Source: Actinoallomurus bryophytorum
GTDB lineage: Bacteria > Actinomycetota > Actinomycetes > Streptosporangiales > Streptosporangiaceae
DNA: 64,000 nucleotides
Reading direction: 5' to 3'
Assembly (NCBI RefSeq): GCF_006716425.1
Contig: NZ_VFOZ01000001.1
Coordinates: 682,001-746,000 of the forward strand
Part shown: piece by piece, positions 45,565 through 57,049 of the stretch
Position numbering within the stretch: position 1 is the first letter of the stretch
How the letters are laid out: each line of letters begins with the position of its first letter
Translations under genes and position numbers: made by a program
Notes under the pieces: model-generated
The model's input: only the letters and a program-made list of their open reading frames with translations
Database searches by the model: none
What the model was told of the DNA's origin: nothing

Positions 45565-46956
45565 TCAGACGGTCGAGCTGTAGAGGACCGCGGTGGGGTC
45601 GGCCGGCGTCAGGGTGGCCGGCGTCGGGCCGGACAGGAACGACGTGCCGGGCTGGTCGTCTCCGCCCAGGAAGAACGCGCGGTTGATCGCCTTCACGTTG
45701 ATCGTCGCGCCCGTGTCGACGGCCGTCGCCGGTACGCGGATGGCGGTGATCTGCTCGATGTCGGACGCCTTGGTGCCCGGCGGCAGCTGCACCGTCGTGG
45801 CGGCCGGCAGGTCGCGCTGGATCGAGCGGTCCGGGAACAGGTGGTCCGACCGGTACAGCGTCGGGTCGCCCTTCAGCCGCACGCCGATGGACAGACCCAC
45901 CCAGTCCAGCAGGTTCGGCGGGTTCACCGTCTCCTTGCGCACGACCAGGTACAGGTAGTCGCGCGGGTCGGCGATGAAGTCCGTCGAGGAGGTCGGCGGG
46001 TCCGCCTGCACCTTCCCCTCGCGGCGCGACTCGGCGGCGGCCACCCAGTACGTCCACGGGTTGCGGTCCATGACCTGCTCGCGTGCCTCGGTCGCGGCGT
46101 CCAGCGACCCCGAGGTGGACAGGAAGAACCTCATCGGGTCATCGACCGTGTCGCAGATGTTGTTGTTCAGCGTGCAGGTCTGCATGAGCGGGTGGTCGCC
46201 CTCGTACGTCCCGCCGAACGGCTGGGTCACGTGGTTCGGCGCCTGGATGACCGCGGTGCCCGGTACGCGCCGGCCACGGGCGTCGACCTCGACCTGGTAG
46301 ATCCACTCGATGTCGGTCGTACGGCCCCAGCGCGCCATCAGCTGCGGCGTGGACGTGCCGCCGTCCTCGTTGCTCCAGATGTAGGAGTAGGTCAGCAGCC
46401 GGTGCCCGGGAAGAAGGGCGGGGACGTCCTCGTGCCAGGCGACGAGCGGGGTGTCGGTGGAGGCGTTCTGGAACGGGCCGCCCGAGTCGGCGCCGTTCCG
46501 CCCGTACAGGATCGGGGCGTGCGACAGGTCGGTGTAGGCCTGACCCCGGCTCACCGTGCGGAACGACGTGCGGGTCACGCGTACCGTACGGCCGGCGGAG
46601 CGGTCGGCGGCGAGACGCAGCGACAGCCGGTGCCGCCCGGCCTTCAGGTGCCCGAGCGCGAACTCCCTGGTGATCGGGAACGCGGCGGGCACGACGTCAT
46701 CGGTCGCGTACCGGCCGTCGACGAACAGCGACAGCACCGCGGACTCGTGGCCCTTGACCGCCCAGGACACGCCGGGCGCGGCGGCGGTCACGTCGACGAG
46801 CGCCTCACCCGCGTGGCTCGTGCGGAACGTGACCACCTGCGAGTGACCGCGGTCGACGACCGTGGTCCCCGCCGTGGCCGCCGGGACCGCCATCAGCCCC
46901 AAGGCGGCCGCAACGCCTCCCAGCACGGCGGTGCGGGCGAGCAGAGTTCTTCGCAC
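45565..46956 (-). CDS. secreted protein of unknown function
   Basis: The 463-residue protein starts with a signal peptide (VRRTLLARTAVLGGVAAALG, ending VPAATAGT). GTG 46956 is chosen because GGGAGG lies 8 bases upstream and the signal begins there. The mature part is rich in beta-type sequence and aromatic motifs: WSVKG-like turn AWAVKGHES as SWAVKGHESAV, SHAPILYGRNG, YSYIWSNEDGGTSTPQLMARWGRTTDIEW, TYEGDHPLMQTCT. Two cysteines near residues 260-270 could form a disulfide. I do not recognise the family; an extracellular binding or wall-linked role is only a guess. Confidence 0.75.
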   Translation of the reverse strand: MRRTLLARTAVLGGVAAALGLMAVPAATAGTTVVDRGHSQVVTFRTSHAGEALVDVTAAAPGVSWAVKGHESAVLSLFVDGRYATDDVVPAAFPITREFALGHLKAGRHRLSLRLAADRSAGRTVRVTRTSFRTVSRGQAYTDLSHAPILYGRNGADSGGPFQNASTDTPLVAWHEDVPALLPGHRLLTYSYIWSNEDGGTSTPQLMARWGRTTDIEWIYQVEVDARGRRVPGTAVIQAPNHVTQPFGGTYEGDHPLMQTCTLNNNICDTVDDPMRFFLSTSGSLDAATEAREQVMDRNPWTYWVAAAESRREGKVQADPPTSSTDFIADPRDYLYLVVRKETVNPPNLLDWVGLSIGVRLKGDPTLYRSDHLFPDRSIQRDLPAATTVQLPPGTKASDIEQITAIRVPATAVDTGATINVKAINRAFFLGGDDQPGTSFLSGPTPATLTPADPTAVLYSSTV

Positions 46957-47132
46957 AGGAGCCTCCCAGGCATCGCGGACCCAAGAAGCGTCATCGCCCA
47001 CACCGGCACCGTCAACGACCCCGGCCACCGTTTCCGCGATCTTCACTGGCCGGTCTGTGCCACGTCACCCGGGCCGGGCCGAGCCGAGGGCGGCTCGCCT
47101 CCTCCGTGGGTGCCCACACCTCACGCAGGTCC

Positions 47133-49451
47133 CTAGCGGACGGCCTCGAGGATGGCCGTGCGGATCGACGCGCGTAGCGCTCCGTCGGTGACCGGCCGTC
47201 CCTCGGCATCGACGACATAGAAGACGTCGACCGCCTCGGCGCCCAGCGTCTCCACCCGGGCGGCGCGGACCTGCATGCCGAACGAGCCGAGGACGTGCCC
47301 GATGCGCCAGAGCAGGCCGGGCCGGTCGTGTGCGCGCACCTCCACGACCGTGGCGGTCTCCGACGCGTCGTCGATCATGGTCACCCGGGGCGGCGGCACC
47401 GGTACGCCCTTGCGGGGACGGTACGAGCGGGCCCGCCGTTCGAGCCGTTTCTCGACGTCGAGGCGGCCCGCCAGGATCCGGCGCAGGTCGACCTCGAGCG
47501 CGGCCGGGTCCGGGCCCGAGCCGTAGTCGGGCACCGCGATGAACTCCAGCAGCGCCGTCGTCCCCTCGGCCCCCACGCCCCACGACACCGAACGGGCGCC
47601 GCGGACCGCGAGGCGGTGGAGCGCGAGCACGCCCGCGGCCTGCCACAGCAGGCCGGGCCGGTCCGGCGCGACGATGGTGATCTGTGATCCCACGACGCGT
47701 ACGGCTCCGCCGCCGTGCCGGGCGAGGGCGAGCTGTTCGGATGTGGGCTCCGGTGCCACCTGCGGAGGGGCGCCCGCGAGGACGCCGGCCACGCGGCGGG
47801 CCAGTTCGGCGACGAGGCCGGCCTTCCAGGAACCCCATGCCGCGGGCCCGGTGGCCAGGCCGTCGGCGATCGCGAGGGCGGCGAGCGTCTCCAGTACGAC
47901 CGGGTCGCCGACCGCCTCGGCCACCGTCTCGATCGTCACCGGGTCGTCGAGGTCGCGTCGTGTCGCGGTCTCCGGCAGCAGCAGGTGGTGCCGTACGACG
48001 GCCTCCAGCACACCGACGTCGGCCGTGTCGAAGCCGAGGCGCTCCCCCATGTCGCGCGCCATCACGGCGCCGGTCTTGGAGTGGTCGCCCGGCCAGCCCT
48101 TGCCGATGTCGTGCAGGAGCGCGCCGACGAGCAGCAGGTCGGGGCGGGCGACGTCGCGAGTGTGCGCGGCGGCGCGCGCGGCGGTCTCCACGAGGTGGCG
48201 GTCGACGGTGTAGGTGTGCACCGGGTTGCGCTGCGGCCGGTTGCGTACGCGCTCCCAGTCGGGCAGCAGGCGTTCGATCAGCCCGACCTGGTCGAGCGCC
48301 TCCCACACGCCGATCGCGGGCGGGCCCGCGCCGAGCAGGGTGACGAGCGCGTCGCGTGCCTCCGGCGGCCACGGCACCGGCATCGTCGGGGTCTCCCTGG
48401 CCAGCCGCTCGACCGTCGAGATCGCCAGCGGCAGGCCCGCCTGCGCCGCGGCGGCCGCGGCGCGCAGGACGAGCGTGGGGTCCTTGGTGGCGTCGGCCCC
48501 GAGGGCCAGCACGACCTCGGAGTCGTGTTCGACGACCCCGTCGGCGAGCGGCCTGCGTACGGGCCGTCCGGACGGAGAGCAGAAGCGGTCCACCGCGCGC
48601 CACATGTGGTCGACGGCGAAAGTCACGGTGCGGGCCGCCTCCACCACGGCGCGCAGCAGCACCTCCGCGTCGAGCAGGCCCAGCGCGCCGGCCACCGTCT
48701 CCTGCTCCTGGAGGACGAGACGATCGCCCGCGCGGCCGGTGGACGCGTGCAGGGCGTGCCGCACGTCGAGGAGCAGGGAGTAGGCGTCCTTGACCCGGTC
48801 CGTCGGGGCGGGGGCGACCCATGCGGCGGCGACCGCCTGGATCGCGTGTACGTCGCGCAGCCCGCCACGCGACTCCTTCAGGTCCGGCTCCAGCAGGAAC
48901 GCGAGCTCGCCGTCGTCCTCCCACCGGCGCCGGGTCAGCTTCCGCAGCTCGGGCAGACGGCGCCGCGAGTCGGCACGCCAGTCGGCGAGCACCGCCTCGC
49001 GTACCTGCCTGGTCAGCTCCGGGTCGCCCGCCACGTGCCGGGCGGAGATCAGTCCGGTCGCCGCCTTGAGGTCCTCGCGCGCGACGGCGCGGCCCTCGTC
49101 GGGCGTACGTACGGAGTGGTCGAGGCGCAGCCCCGAGTCCCAGATCGGGTACCAGACGCGATCGGCGAGCGCGGCGATGTCGGGCCGGCCACGGTGGAGG
49201 AGGACCAGGTCGACGTCGCCGCCCGGCGTGAGCTCGCGGCGGCCGTGGCTGCCCACCGCGAGCAGCGCCACGTCGGGCTCGGCGCCGACCAGCCGTGCCA
49301 GCGTGCGGTCGAGCTCGTCCGCACGCTCCGCACGCTCGGCGTGCAGCCGCGCACGTGCGTTGTCCTGCTCCGTCGAGGCCGGCACGACGGCAGGGCCCGG
49401 CTGGGCCAGCGCCTCAGCCGGGCCTTGCCCTCCCCCGATCGTGTCCGTCAC
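47133..49451 (-). CDS. glnD: [protein-PII] nucleotidylyltransferase/removing enzyme GlnD
   Basis: The 772-residue enzyme modifies PII under nitrogen limitation. It has the nucleotidyltransferase motif (VGSHGRRELTPGGDVDLVLL, about residues 62-81), a helical middle, the HD domain (GALLHDIGKGW, about 445-455) and two C-terminal ACT domains (VAPDRPGLLWQAAGVLAL; VRAHDRPGLLWRIGHVLG). In Streptomyces and Corynebacterium this enzyme adenylylates GlnK. It starts with GTG one base from the glnK stop, as third gene of amtB-glnK-glnD. Confidence 0.95.
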   Translation of the reverse strand: MTDTIGGGQGPAEALAQPGPAVVPASTEQDNARARLHAERAERADELDRTLARLVGAEPDVALLAVGSHGRRELTPGGDVDLVLLHRGRPDIAALADRVWYPIWDSGLRLDHSVRTPDEGRAVAREDLKAATGLISARHVAGDPELTRQVREAVLADWRADSRRRLPELRKLTRRRWEDDGELAFLLEPDLKESRGGLRDVHAIQAVAAAWVAPAPTDRVKDAYSLLLDVRHALHASTGRAGDRLVLQEQETVAGALGLLDAEVLLRAVVEAARTVTFAVDHMWRAVDRFCSPSGRPVRRPLADGVVEHDSEVVLALGADATKDPTLVLRAAAAAAQAGLPLAISTVERLARETPTMPVPWPPEARDALVTLLGAGPPAIGVWEALDQVGLIERLLPDWERVRNRPQRNPVHTYTVDRHLVETAARAAAHTRDVARPDLLLVGALLHDIGKGWPGDHSKTGAVMARDMGERLGFDTADVGVLEAVVRHHLLLPETATRRDLDDPVTIETVAEAVGDPVVLETLAALAIADGLATGPAAWGSWKAGLVAELARRVAGVLAGAPPQVAPEPTSEQLALARHGGGAVRVVGSQITIVAPDRPGLLWQAAGVLALHRLAVRGARSVSWGVGAEGTTALLEFIAVPDYGSGPDPAALEVDLRRILAGRLDVEKRLERRARSYRPRKGVPVPPPRVTMIDDASETATVVEVRAHDRPGLLWRIGHVLGSFGMQVRAARVETLGAEAVDVFYVVDAEGRPVTDGALRASIRTAILEAVR

Positions 49452-49453
49452 CC

Positions 49454-51189
<1,736 letters not shown>

Positions 51190-51266
51190 GCGGCGTCCCT
51201 TCGGGTGAGGTGGTCGATACTGCTCTGGAGCTTCGAGCAGCACCGTTTCACCTACGGGGCATGAGT

Positions 51267-51313
51267 GTTTCGCCGGTGTGAAACCATGCCCGCCCATGTT
51301 TCCGCCGTGTTTC
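51267..51313 (-). promoter_or_regulatory. two GlnR-like boxes upstream of amtB
   Basis: On the minus strand TTCAC-N6-GAAAC (51282-51267) fits the GlnR half-site pair gTnAC-N6-GaAAC, and GAAAC-N6-GAAAC (51313-51298) is a weaker second match, 31 bases away. This fits GlnR activation of amtB-glnK-glnD under nitrogen limitation as known in Streptomyces. Confidence 0.55.
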
Positions 51314-51458
51314 AGAACGCTTATCGCCCATTTACCCCGAAGACCGACGCTCGCCGCCTGGGCGGCCACGGGGTGCCGGAGAGCGCGCGGGCGTGCGTAC
51401 AGTGAGATGGCAACTTCGCAGGTCAGCACTACCAGAAGCGCGGCGGGTACAGGTCTTC

Positions 51459-53801
51459 ATGGTGATGCGTACCTCGGGTCGGTGGCGGGAGCGCGGGCTG
51501 CCGGCCGAGGTGACGAGCTTCGTGGGGCGTCGGCAAGAGATGGCCGACGTCAAACGCCTGCTGTCCGCGTCCCGGCTGGTGACGCTGACCGGTGTGGGCG
51601 GGGTGGGCAAGACCCGGCTGGCCTACCGGGTGGCAGGCGAGCTGTGGCGGGTGTTCCCGGACGGCGTGTGGCTGGTCGAGCTGGCCGAGCTGGAGAACCC
51701 CGAACTCCTCACGCACACCGTGTCCGAGGTGCTCGGGATCGAGGACCGCTCCGGGCGGCCGGCCATGGGGGTCCTGACCGAGCATCTGCGGGACATGAAC
51801 GCGCTAATCGTCCTGGACAACTGCGAACACCTCCGGCCCGCGTGCGCCGCGCTGGCCGAGACGCTGCTGCGGAGCGCCCCCTCCGTGCGGATCCTCGCCA
51901 CCAGCAGGCAGCTCCTCGGCGTCACCGGCGAACAGGCGCTGACCGTCCCGGTGCTGCCGCTGCCCGCCGCCGCGAACTCCGCCGAGGCCGCCGCGCAGTG
52001 CGACGCGGTGCAGCTGTTCGCCGACCGGGCGCAGGCGGTGCTGCACGACTTCACCGTGACCGAGGAGAACCACGACGTCGTCGAGCGGATCTGCCGCCGC
52101 CTCGACGGCATCCCGCTGGCGATCGAGCTCGCGGCCGTACGCCTGCGGGCGCTCTCCGTCCAGCAGCTGCTCGACCGCCTGGACGACCGGTTCCGGCTGC
52201 TGGAGTTCCGTACCTCCACGGCGCAGCCGCGCCATCGGACCCTGTGGGCGCTGATCGACTGGAGTTACGCCCGCTGTACCCCGCAGGAGCGGTCGCTGTG
52301 GGCGCGGGCCTCGGTCTTCGTCGGCGGCCTGGACCTGGAGGGTGCCGAGGCGGTCTGCTCCGGCGACGGCATCGCGCCCGAGGACGTACTGGACCTCGTG
52401 ACCGGGCTGGTGGACAAGTCGGTGTTCGTCACGGAGGAGAACCAGCTCGGGATCCGCTATCGGCTGCTCGAGTCCCTGCGGGAGTACGGCCGGGAGCGGC
52501 TCGCCGAGTCCGGCGAGGCGGAGGAGGTGCACCGTCGCCACTGCGACTACTACCGCCGGATGTGCTCCGACACGCTCGTGCGGCCCGGCGCCTCGCAGCT
52601 GACCATGCTCGCCCGGGCGAAGCTCGAACGCGGCAATCTCCGCTCGGCCATGGATTATTGCTTCAGCGGGCCCGAACGCGCCGCCAACGGCCTGCACATG
52701 GCCGCCGACCTGCGTAATCACTGGCTGAGCGGCTATCTCGGCGAAGGCCGCCAGCGGCTGGCGCAGGGACTGGCCCTGCACCACGCGCCGGACGATGCCC
52801 GCGGCCGTGCACTGGTGATCGACAGCTGGCTGGCCGTGGTCGACGGGCAGCCCGACATGGCCGACCGGATGCTCGACGAGGCGCTGGAGATCGGGGAGCG
52901 GCTGGGGCACGGCGTGATCCTCGCCGACGTCGCCCTCCAGCGTGGCCTGGTCGCGCTGGACCGGGGCGACGCGGCGACCGCGATCACGCTCTGCCGGAAC
53001 GCGGCCGAGCAGCAGCGCGCGAGCGGCGACATCATGGGCCGGATCCGGGCGCACCTGTGGCTCACCGGCGCGCTCACTCTCGGCGGCGAGCTCGAATCCG
53101 CCGTCTCCGCCGCCGAGGAGGGCATCGTTCTGTGCGAGGCCAACGGCAAGGGGCTCTACCGGGCGCACCTGCTGACCATGCTCGGCATCACGCTCTGGCG
53201 CCGGGGCGAGACCGTACGTGCCGGCGAGCTCGTGATGGAGAGCCTGGCGGTCCACCGCGTGCTCGGCAACCCTCGTGGGATCGGGCTCAACCTGGCGGCT
53301 CTCGCCTGGATCGCCGCGGCGGAGGGCCGGTACGAACGCGCGGCGCGGCTACTGGGGACCTTTGGGACGTTCTCGCAGGAGCCCAGGTCGCGACGGGCGG
53401 TCGGGGCGCAGGTGGCCGGATACCGGCATCTCCGCCGATACCAGGAGCAGTGCGTGGCCGACCTGCGGCTCGTGCTCGGGGACGCCGACTTCGAGAAGCT
53501 GGTACGCCACGGCACGCTGCTCGACGTCGACCGCGCGCTCGCGTACGCGCTGGAGGAGACGGCGGAGGAGGACGTCGCGCCGGCGGAGTCCGTGAACGGC
53601 GAGCGTTCTCCGCTGACCCGCCGGGAGACGGAGGTGGCCCGGCTCGTCGGCCGGGGCCTGACCAACAAGGAGATCGCCGCCGAGCTGGTGATCTCCCAGC
53701 GCACCGCCGAAGGTCATGTCGAGCACATTCTGGGCAAGCTCGGGTACGGCTCACGATCACAGATCGCGGTCTGGATCAGCAGGTCCACCGCCCGGTCCTG
53801 A
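51459..53801 (+). CDS. LuxR-family regulator with NB-ARC/STAND ATPase and TPR-like region
   Basis: The 780-residue protein has an N-terminal STAND ATPase (Walker A TGVGGVGKTRLA near residue 50; Walker B ALIVLDNCEH; GLPLAIELA-like motif as GIPLAIELAAVRLRAL), a helical repeat middle (about 340-650) and a C-terminal LuxR helix-turn-helix (LTRRETEVARLVGRGLTNKEIAAELVISQRTAEGHVEHILGKL). Such proteins bind DNA after a ligand or partner releases ATPase inhibition; the signal is unknown. The start is uncertain: ATG 51459 is chosen, ATG 51465 and GTG 51393 are alternatives. It is divergent from amtB but no nitrogen link is known. Confidence 0.88.
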   Translation: MVMRTSGRWRERGLPAEVTSFVGRRQEMADVKRLLSASRLVTLTGVGGVGKTRLAYRVAGELWRVFPDGVWLVELAELENPELLTHTVSEVLGIEDRSGRPAMGVLTEHLRDMNALIVLDNCEHLRPACAALAETLLRSAPSVRILATSRQLLGVTGEQALTVPVLPLPAAANSAEAAAQCDAVQLFADRAQAVLHDFTVTEENHDVVERICRRLDGIPLAIELAAVRLRALSVQQLLDRLDDRFRLLEFRTSTAQPRHRTLWALIDWSYARCTPQERSLWARASVFVGGLDLEGAEAVCSGDGIAPEDVLDLVTGLVDKSVFVTEENQLGIRYRLLESLREYGRERLAESGEAEEVHRRHCDYYRRMCSDTLVRPGASQLTMLARAKLERGNLRSAMDYCFSGPERAANGLHMAADLRNHWLSGYLGEGRQRLAQGLALHHAPDDARGRALVIDSWLAVVDGQPDMADRMLDEALEIGERLGHGVILADVALQRGLVALDRGDAATAITLCRNAAEQQRASGDIMGRIRAHLWLTGALTLGGELESAVSAAEEGIVLCEANGKGLYRAHLLTMLGITLWRRGETVRAGELVMESLAVHRVLGNPRGIGLNLAALAWIAAAEGRYERAARLLGTFGTFSQEPRSRRAVGAQVAGYRHLRRYQEQCVADLRLVLGDADFEKLVRHGTLLDVDRALAYALEETAEEDVAPAESVNGERSPLTRRETEVARLVGRGLTNKEIAAELVISQRTAEGHVEHILGKLGYGSRSQIAVWISRSTARS

Positions 53802-53806
53802 AACCG

Positions 53807-53852
53807 AACGCTGGGGCCGGCGCAGGTCCTGGCCTGTGCCGGCCCCAGCGTT
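53807..53852 (+). terminator. terminator after the LuxR-family gene
   Basis: Perfect 15-base arms, AACGCTGGGGCCGGC (53807-53821) and its complement (53838-53852), enclose a 16-base loop just after the stop, followed by TT. Confidence 0.85.
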
Positions 53853-54034
53853 TCCCTCGGCGGCGCATAGGGGGGACGCCGCCCAGAAGGCGTCGCGCGC
53901 GGTCACGACGCCGGTACGGTGACGGCCGCCCGGGGGAACGTCGCCACAACGTCTCAGAGAGTGCCCGAAAGAGCGCCCCGAGCGAAGCGGGAGAAATACC
54001 TATACGGGTACGTATCTAGGTGTACGTATCCCGA

Positions 54035-55171
54035 TCAGTCGCCCAGAATCGCCTCGACGAAGGCATCCGGGTCGAAGGGGGCAAGGTCATCGGGCCCCTC
54101 ACCGAGGCCGACGAGCTTGACGGGAACGCCGAGCTCGCGTTGCACGGCGATGACGATGCCGCCCTTGGCGGTGCCGTCGAGCTTGGTCAACGCGATGCCG
54201 GTGACGTTGACGACCTCGGCGAAGACACGTGCCTGCCGCAGGCCGTTCTGCCCCGTCGTCGCGTCGAGGACCAGGATCACCTCGTCGACCTGTGCCTGCT
54301 TTTCGATCACCCGCTTGACCTTGCCGAGCTCGTCCATCAGCCCGGTCTTGGTGTGCAGCCGGCCCGCGGTGTCGACGATCACCGTGTCGACGGCGCCCGC
54401 GATGCCCTGCTTGACGGCCTCGAACGCGACGCTCGCCGGGTCCGTGCCCTCCGCCTTGCGTACGACCTCGGCGCCGACCCGTGATCCCCAGGTCTGCAGC
54501 TGGTCGGCCGCGGCGGCACGGAAGGTGTCGGCGGCACCGAGCAGGACCGTACGGCCGTCGCCGACGATGACCCGCGCGAGCTTGCCGCATGTGGTCGTCT
54601 TGCCGGTGCCGTTGACGCCGACGACGAGGATGACCGCAGGCTGGTTGCCGTGCGGCTCGGTGCGCAGCGTCCGATCCCAGTCCACGCCGAGCTGGCCGAG
54701 CAGCTCCTCCTTGAGCATCGCGCGCACCTGGACCGGGTCCCGCGAGCCGAGGACCTTCACCTTCGTCCGCAGGTCGTCCACGATCTGCCTGGCGGGCACG
54801 ACCCCGACGTCCGCGGTGACCAGCGTGTCCTCGATCTCCTCCCACGCTTCGTCGTCGAGGGCGTCACGGGACAGCAGCGCCAGCAGGCTCTTGCCCAGGG
54901 CGTTCTGGGACCGGGACAGCCGCGCGCGCAGGCGTACGAGACGTCCGGCGGAGGGCGGCGGAAGCTCGATCTCCGGCGCCGCCGGGGCGACCGGGACGTC
55001 GACGGGTGGAGCCGCGGTCGCGACCTCGTCGTCGTCCAGGACGGCCGTGCCGCCCGCGGAGGTCTCGGGCGGCGGAGCTGTACGGCCCCGGCCGCGGCCG
55101 CGCAGCAGAAAGAATCCGGCGGCGACGACGGCGAGCACGACGATCGCGATGGCGAGGATCAGGTATTCCAT
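54035..55171 (-). CDS. ftsY: signal recognition particle receptor FtsY
   Basis: The 378-residue protein has an N-terminal transmembrane helix (EYLILAIAIVVLAVVAAGFFLL), an acidic/Pro linker, then the NG domain (GVNGTGKTTTCGKLA, DTAGRLHTKTGLM, TKLDGTAKGG, GLGEGPDDLAPFDP). It docks the Ffh-ribosome complex to the Sec channel. The membrane helix replaces the acidic A domain of E. coli and is usual for actinobacteria. It normally follows smc, here with the DivIVA-like and globin genes between. Confidence 0.95.
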   Translation of the reverse strand: MEYLILAIAIVVLAVVAAGFFLLRGRGRGRTAPPPETSAGGTAVLDDDEVATAAPPVDVPVAPAAPEIELPPPSAGRLVRLRARLSRSQNALGKSLLALLSRDALDDEAWEEIEDTLVTADVGVVPARQIVDDLRTKVKVLGSRDPVQVRAMLKEELLGQLGVDWDRTLRTEPHGNQPAVILVVGVNGTGKTTTCGKLARVIVGDGRTVLLGAADTFRAAAADQLQTWGSRVGAEVVRKAEGTDPASVAFEAVKQGIAGAVDTVIVDTAGRLHTKTGLMDELGKVKRVIEKQAQVDEVILVLDATTGQNGLRQARVFAEVVNVTGIALTKLDGTAKGGIVIAVQRELGVPVKLVGLGEGPDDLAPFDPDAFVEAILGD

Positions 55172-55204
55172 AGCGTGTCCCAGTGTCGCAGAGGCCGGGG
55201 ACGC

Positions 55205-55855
55205 TCAGCGCGGGCGGGGCAGCGGCGTACGCGCGCCGGGCGTGGAGTCGTGCTCCGAGTGATCCCACTCCTCCACGTTGCGCAGCAGGGCCTCCAGGTA
55301 GGACCGCAGATGCGTGCGGTAGACGTCGCTGAAGGTCCGCAGGTAGGCGATCTCGCTTTCGAGGTTGCGCCGCTCGTCCTCCGACAGGGGCTCGGAGGAC
55401 GGCTTGACCTGCTCGGCGGCGGTCGAGGCCTGGCGATGCGCCTCGTCCAGGACCAGTACGGCCCGCGCCTTGGCCTCGGCGAGGATCTCGTCCCTGCCCC
55501 GGCGCGCCTCCTCGGCGATCTCCCGGCTGTAGCGCTGGGCGTCGGCCACGTAATGGTCGGCGGTCTCCTGCGCCTTGGACAGGATGCGGACCGCCTGGAT
55601 GTGGGCGTCCTCGGCCTGTACGGGCGAGAAGCCCTGCGGGTTACCGGTGATCCGGTCCCGCAGCCGCCCGACCTCGTGCTGCATCGCGGCCTTCTCGTTC
55701 AGGACGCGGACCAGCTCCTGTTCGACCTGGCCGAGGAAGGCGCGTACCTGGTCCTCGTCGAAACCGCGCCGGCCGAGCGGCGCGCGCCGGAAGTTGACCG
55801 CCTGCAGCTCGGCGGGGGTCAGGCGCTGAGCTCCGGAAATGTCTGGTGAGTTCAT
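55205..55855 (-). CDS. DivIVA-domain coiled-coil protein
   Basis: The 216-residue protein has a DivIVA-type N-terminal motif (LTPAELQAVNFRRAPLGRRGFDEDQVRAFL, about residues 12-41) followed by long heptad-rich coiled coils (VEQELVRVLNEKAAMQHEVGRLR; ETADHYVADAQRYSREIAEEARRGRDEILAEAKARA). It resembles proteins that localise to poles or septa and organise growth or division. ATG 55855 is the natural start; the upstream frame runs into the globin gene. It lies 8 bases from the globin-reductase gene. Confidence 0.85.
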   Translation of the reverse strand: MNSPDISGAQRLTPAELQAVNFRRAPLGRRGFDEDQVRAFLGQVEQELVRVLNEKAAMQHEVGRLRDRITGNPQGFSPVQAEDAHIQAVRILSKAQETADHYVADAQRYSREIAEEARRGRDEILAEAKARAVLVLDEAHRQASTAAEQVKPSSEPLSEDERRNLESEIAYLRTFSDVYRTHLRSYLEALLRNVEEWDHSEHDSTPGARTPLPRPR

Positions 55856-55863
55856 CGCTCTCC

Positions 55864-56982
55864 CTATGCGTCCGCGAACTTGTCCGACCGGATCCGGTCC
55901 ATGCCGAGCCCGAGGCCCACGAGCCGTTCCACGGTCGCGTCGACCATCGCGGGTGAGCCGCATACGTAGGCGTCGTGGTCTCTCCAGAGGCCGTACCGGG
56001 CGACCACGTCGGCCAGTACGCCCTGCTCGGCCTGTTCGGCTCCGTCGGCCCCGCCTTCGGACACGGCGGGCACCACGGTGAGCCAGGGACTGTCGGCGGC
56101 ACGTTTGGTCAGGTCGGCGAGGTCGTAGAGTCCGTCGGCGGTGCGCGCGCCGAAGAACAGGTGCACCCGCGGCGGTGCGGGACTGCGGGCGATCCGTTCG
56201 AGGATCGCCTTGAGCGGCGCCAGGCCCGTACTCCCGCCGATGAGGAGGACGTCGCGGCCGGACCGCTCGTTGAAGGTCATGGTCCCGACCGGCGAGCCCA
56301 GCTTGAGCCAGTCACCGGCACCGGCGGAGCGCACCAGGACGGGACTCACCGGGCCGCCGTCGACGAGCCGTACGTGGAAGTCGAGCGTGTTGTCGTGCCG
56401 GGGAGCGTTGGCCATGGAGTAGTAGCGCCACATCCGCGGCCGTACCGGCACCTCGACCGCCACCGACTGCCCGGGCAGGTAGGGCAGCGGCCGGTCCGTC
56501 ACGACGCGCAGGACGGCGAGGTCGAACCGGCGGCGCTCGTGCGCCACGATCTGGGCGTTCCACCAGGCCGGGCGCTGCTTCGCGTCCTCGTCGGCGGCCT
56601 CGACCATGACGTTCGCCAGGAGGGTGTAGGCATCGCCCCAGTCGCGCGCGAGTGCGTCACTCCACGCGGCGCCGGAGAAGTAACGCAGAGTGGCGATCAG
56701 ACTCTGGCCGACCTCGGGATAATGCAGCGCCTCGACACCGAATTTCCGGTGGTCAGCGCCGAGTTGACGAACGAACGGAACGACTTCTGGCAGGTTGTCC
56801 ACCTGCGCGACCACGCGGCCGAGTGCACTCAACAGACGGTCACGCTGATGGCTCATTCCGATCGGGAACATCTCCCGTAGACCGGGGTTTCTCAGAAACA
56901 AGTCCGAGTAAAAGAACAATGCGACAGCATCGCCGTGCTGTGCGACCTGCGCAAAGTTATCTTTCAATGCCTGGGCATCCAC
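55864..56982 (-). CDS. flavohaemoglobin-like protein (globin fused to FAD/NAD reductase)
   Basis: The 372-residue protein joins a globin domain (1-135) to a ferredoxin-reductase-type module. In the globin part, B10 Tyr is in LFFYSDLF, E7 Gln in MSHQRDRLL and the proximal His in ADHRKFGVEALHYPEVG. The FAD-binding motif is MWRYYSMAN and the NAD-binding one GGSTGLAPLKAILERI. These are hallmarks of nitric oxide dioxygenase, which turns NO and O2 into nitrate. It begins with GTG and is preceded by a second globin gene in the same direction. Confidence 0.88.
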   Translation of the reverse strand: MDAQALKDNFAQVAQHGDAVALFFYSDLFLRNPGLREMFPIGMSHQRDRLLSALGRVVAQVDNLPEVVPFVRQLGADHRKFGVEALHYPEVGQSLIATLRYFSGAAWSDALARDWGDAYTLLANVMVEAADEDAKQRPAWWNAQIVAHERRRFDLAVLRVVTDRPLPYLPGQSVAVEVPVRPRMWRYYSMANAPRHDNTLDFHVRLVDGGPVSPVLVRSAGAGDWLKLGSPVGTMTFNERSGRDVLLIGGSTGLAPLKAILERIARSPAPPRVHLFFGARTADGLYDLADLTKRAADSPWLTVVPAVSEGGADGAEQAEQGVLADVVARYGLWRDHDAYVCGSPAMVDATVERLVGLGLGMDRIRSDKFADA

Positions 56983-57049
56983 ACGTTCTCCTGAGGGACG
57001 GTCTTGCGCGCGAGCGGGGCGCCGGCGGGGATCGGCGCCCGGGTCCGCG

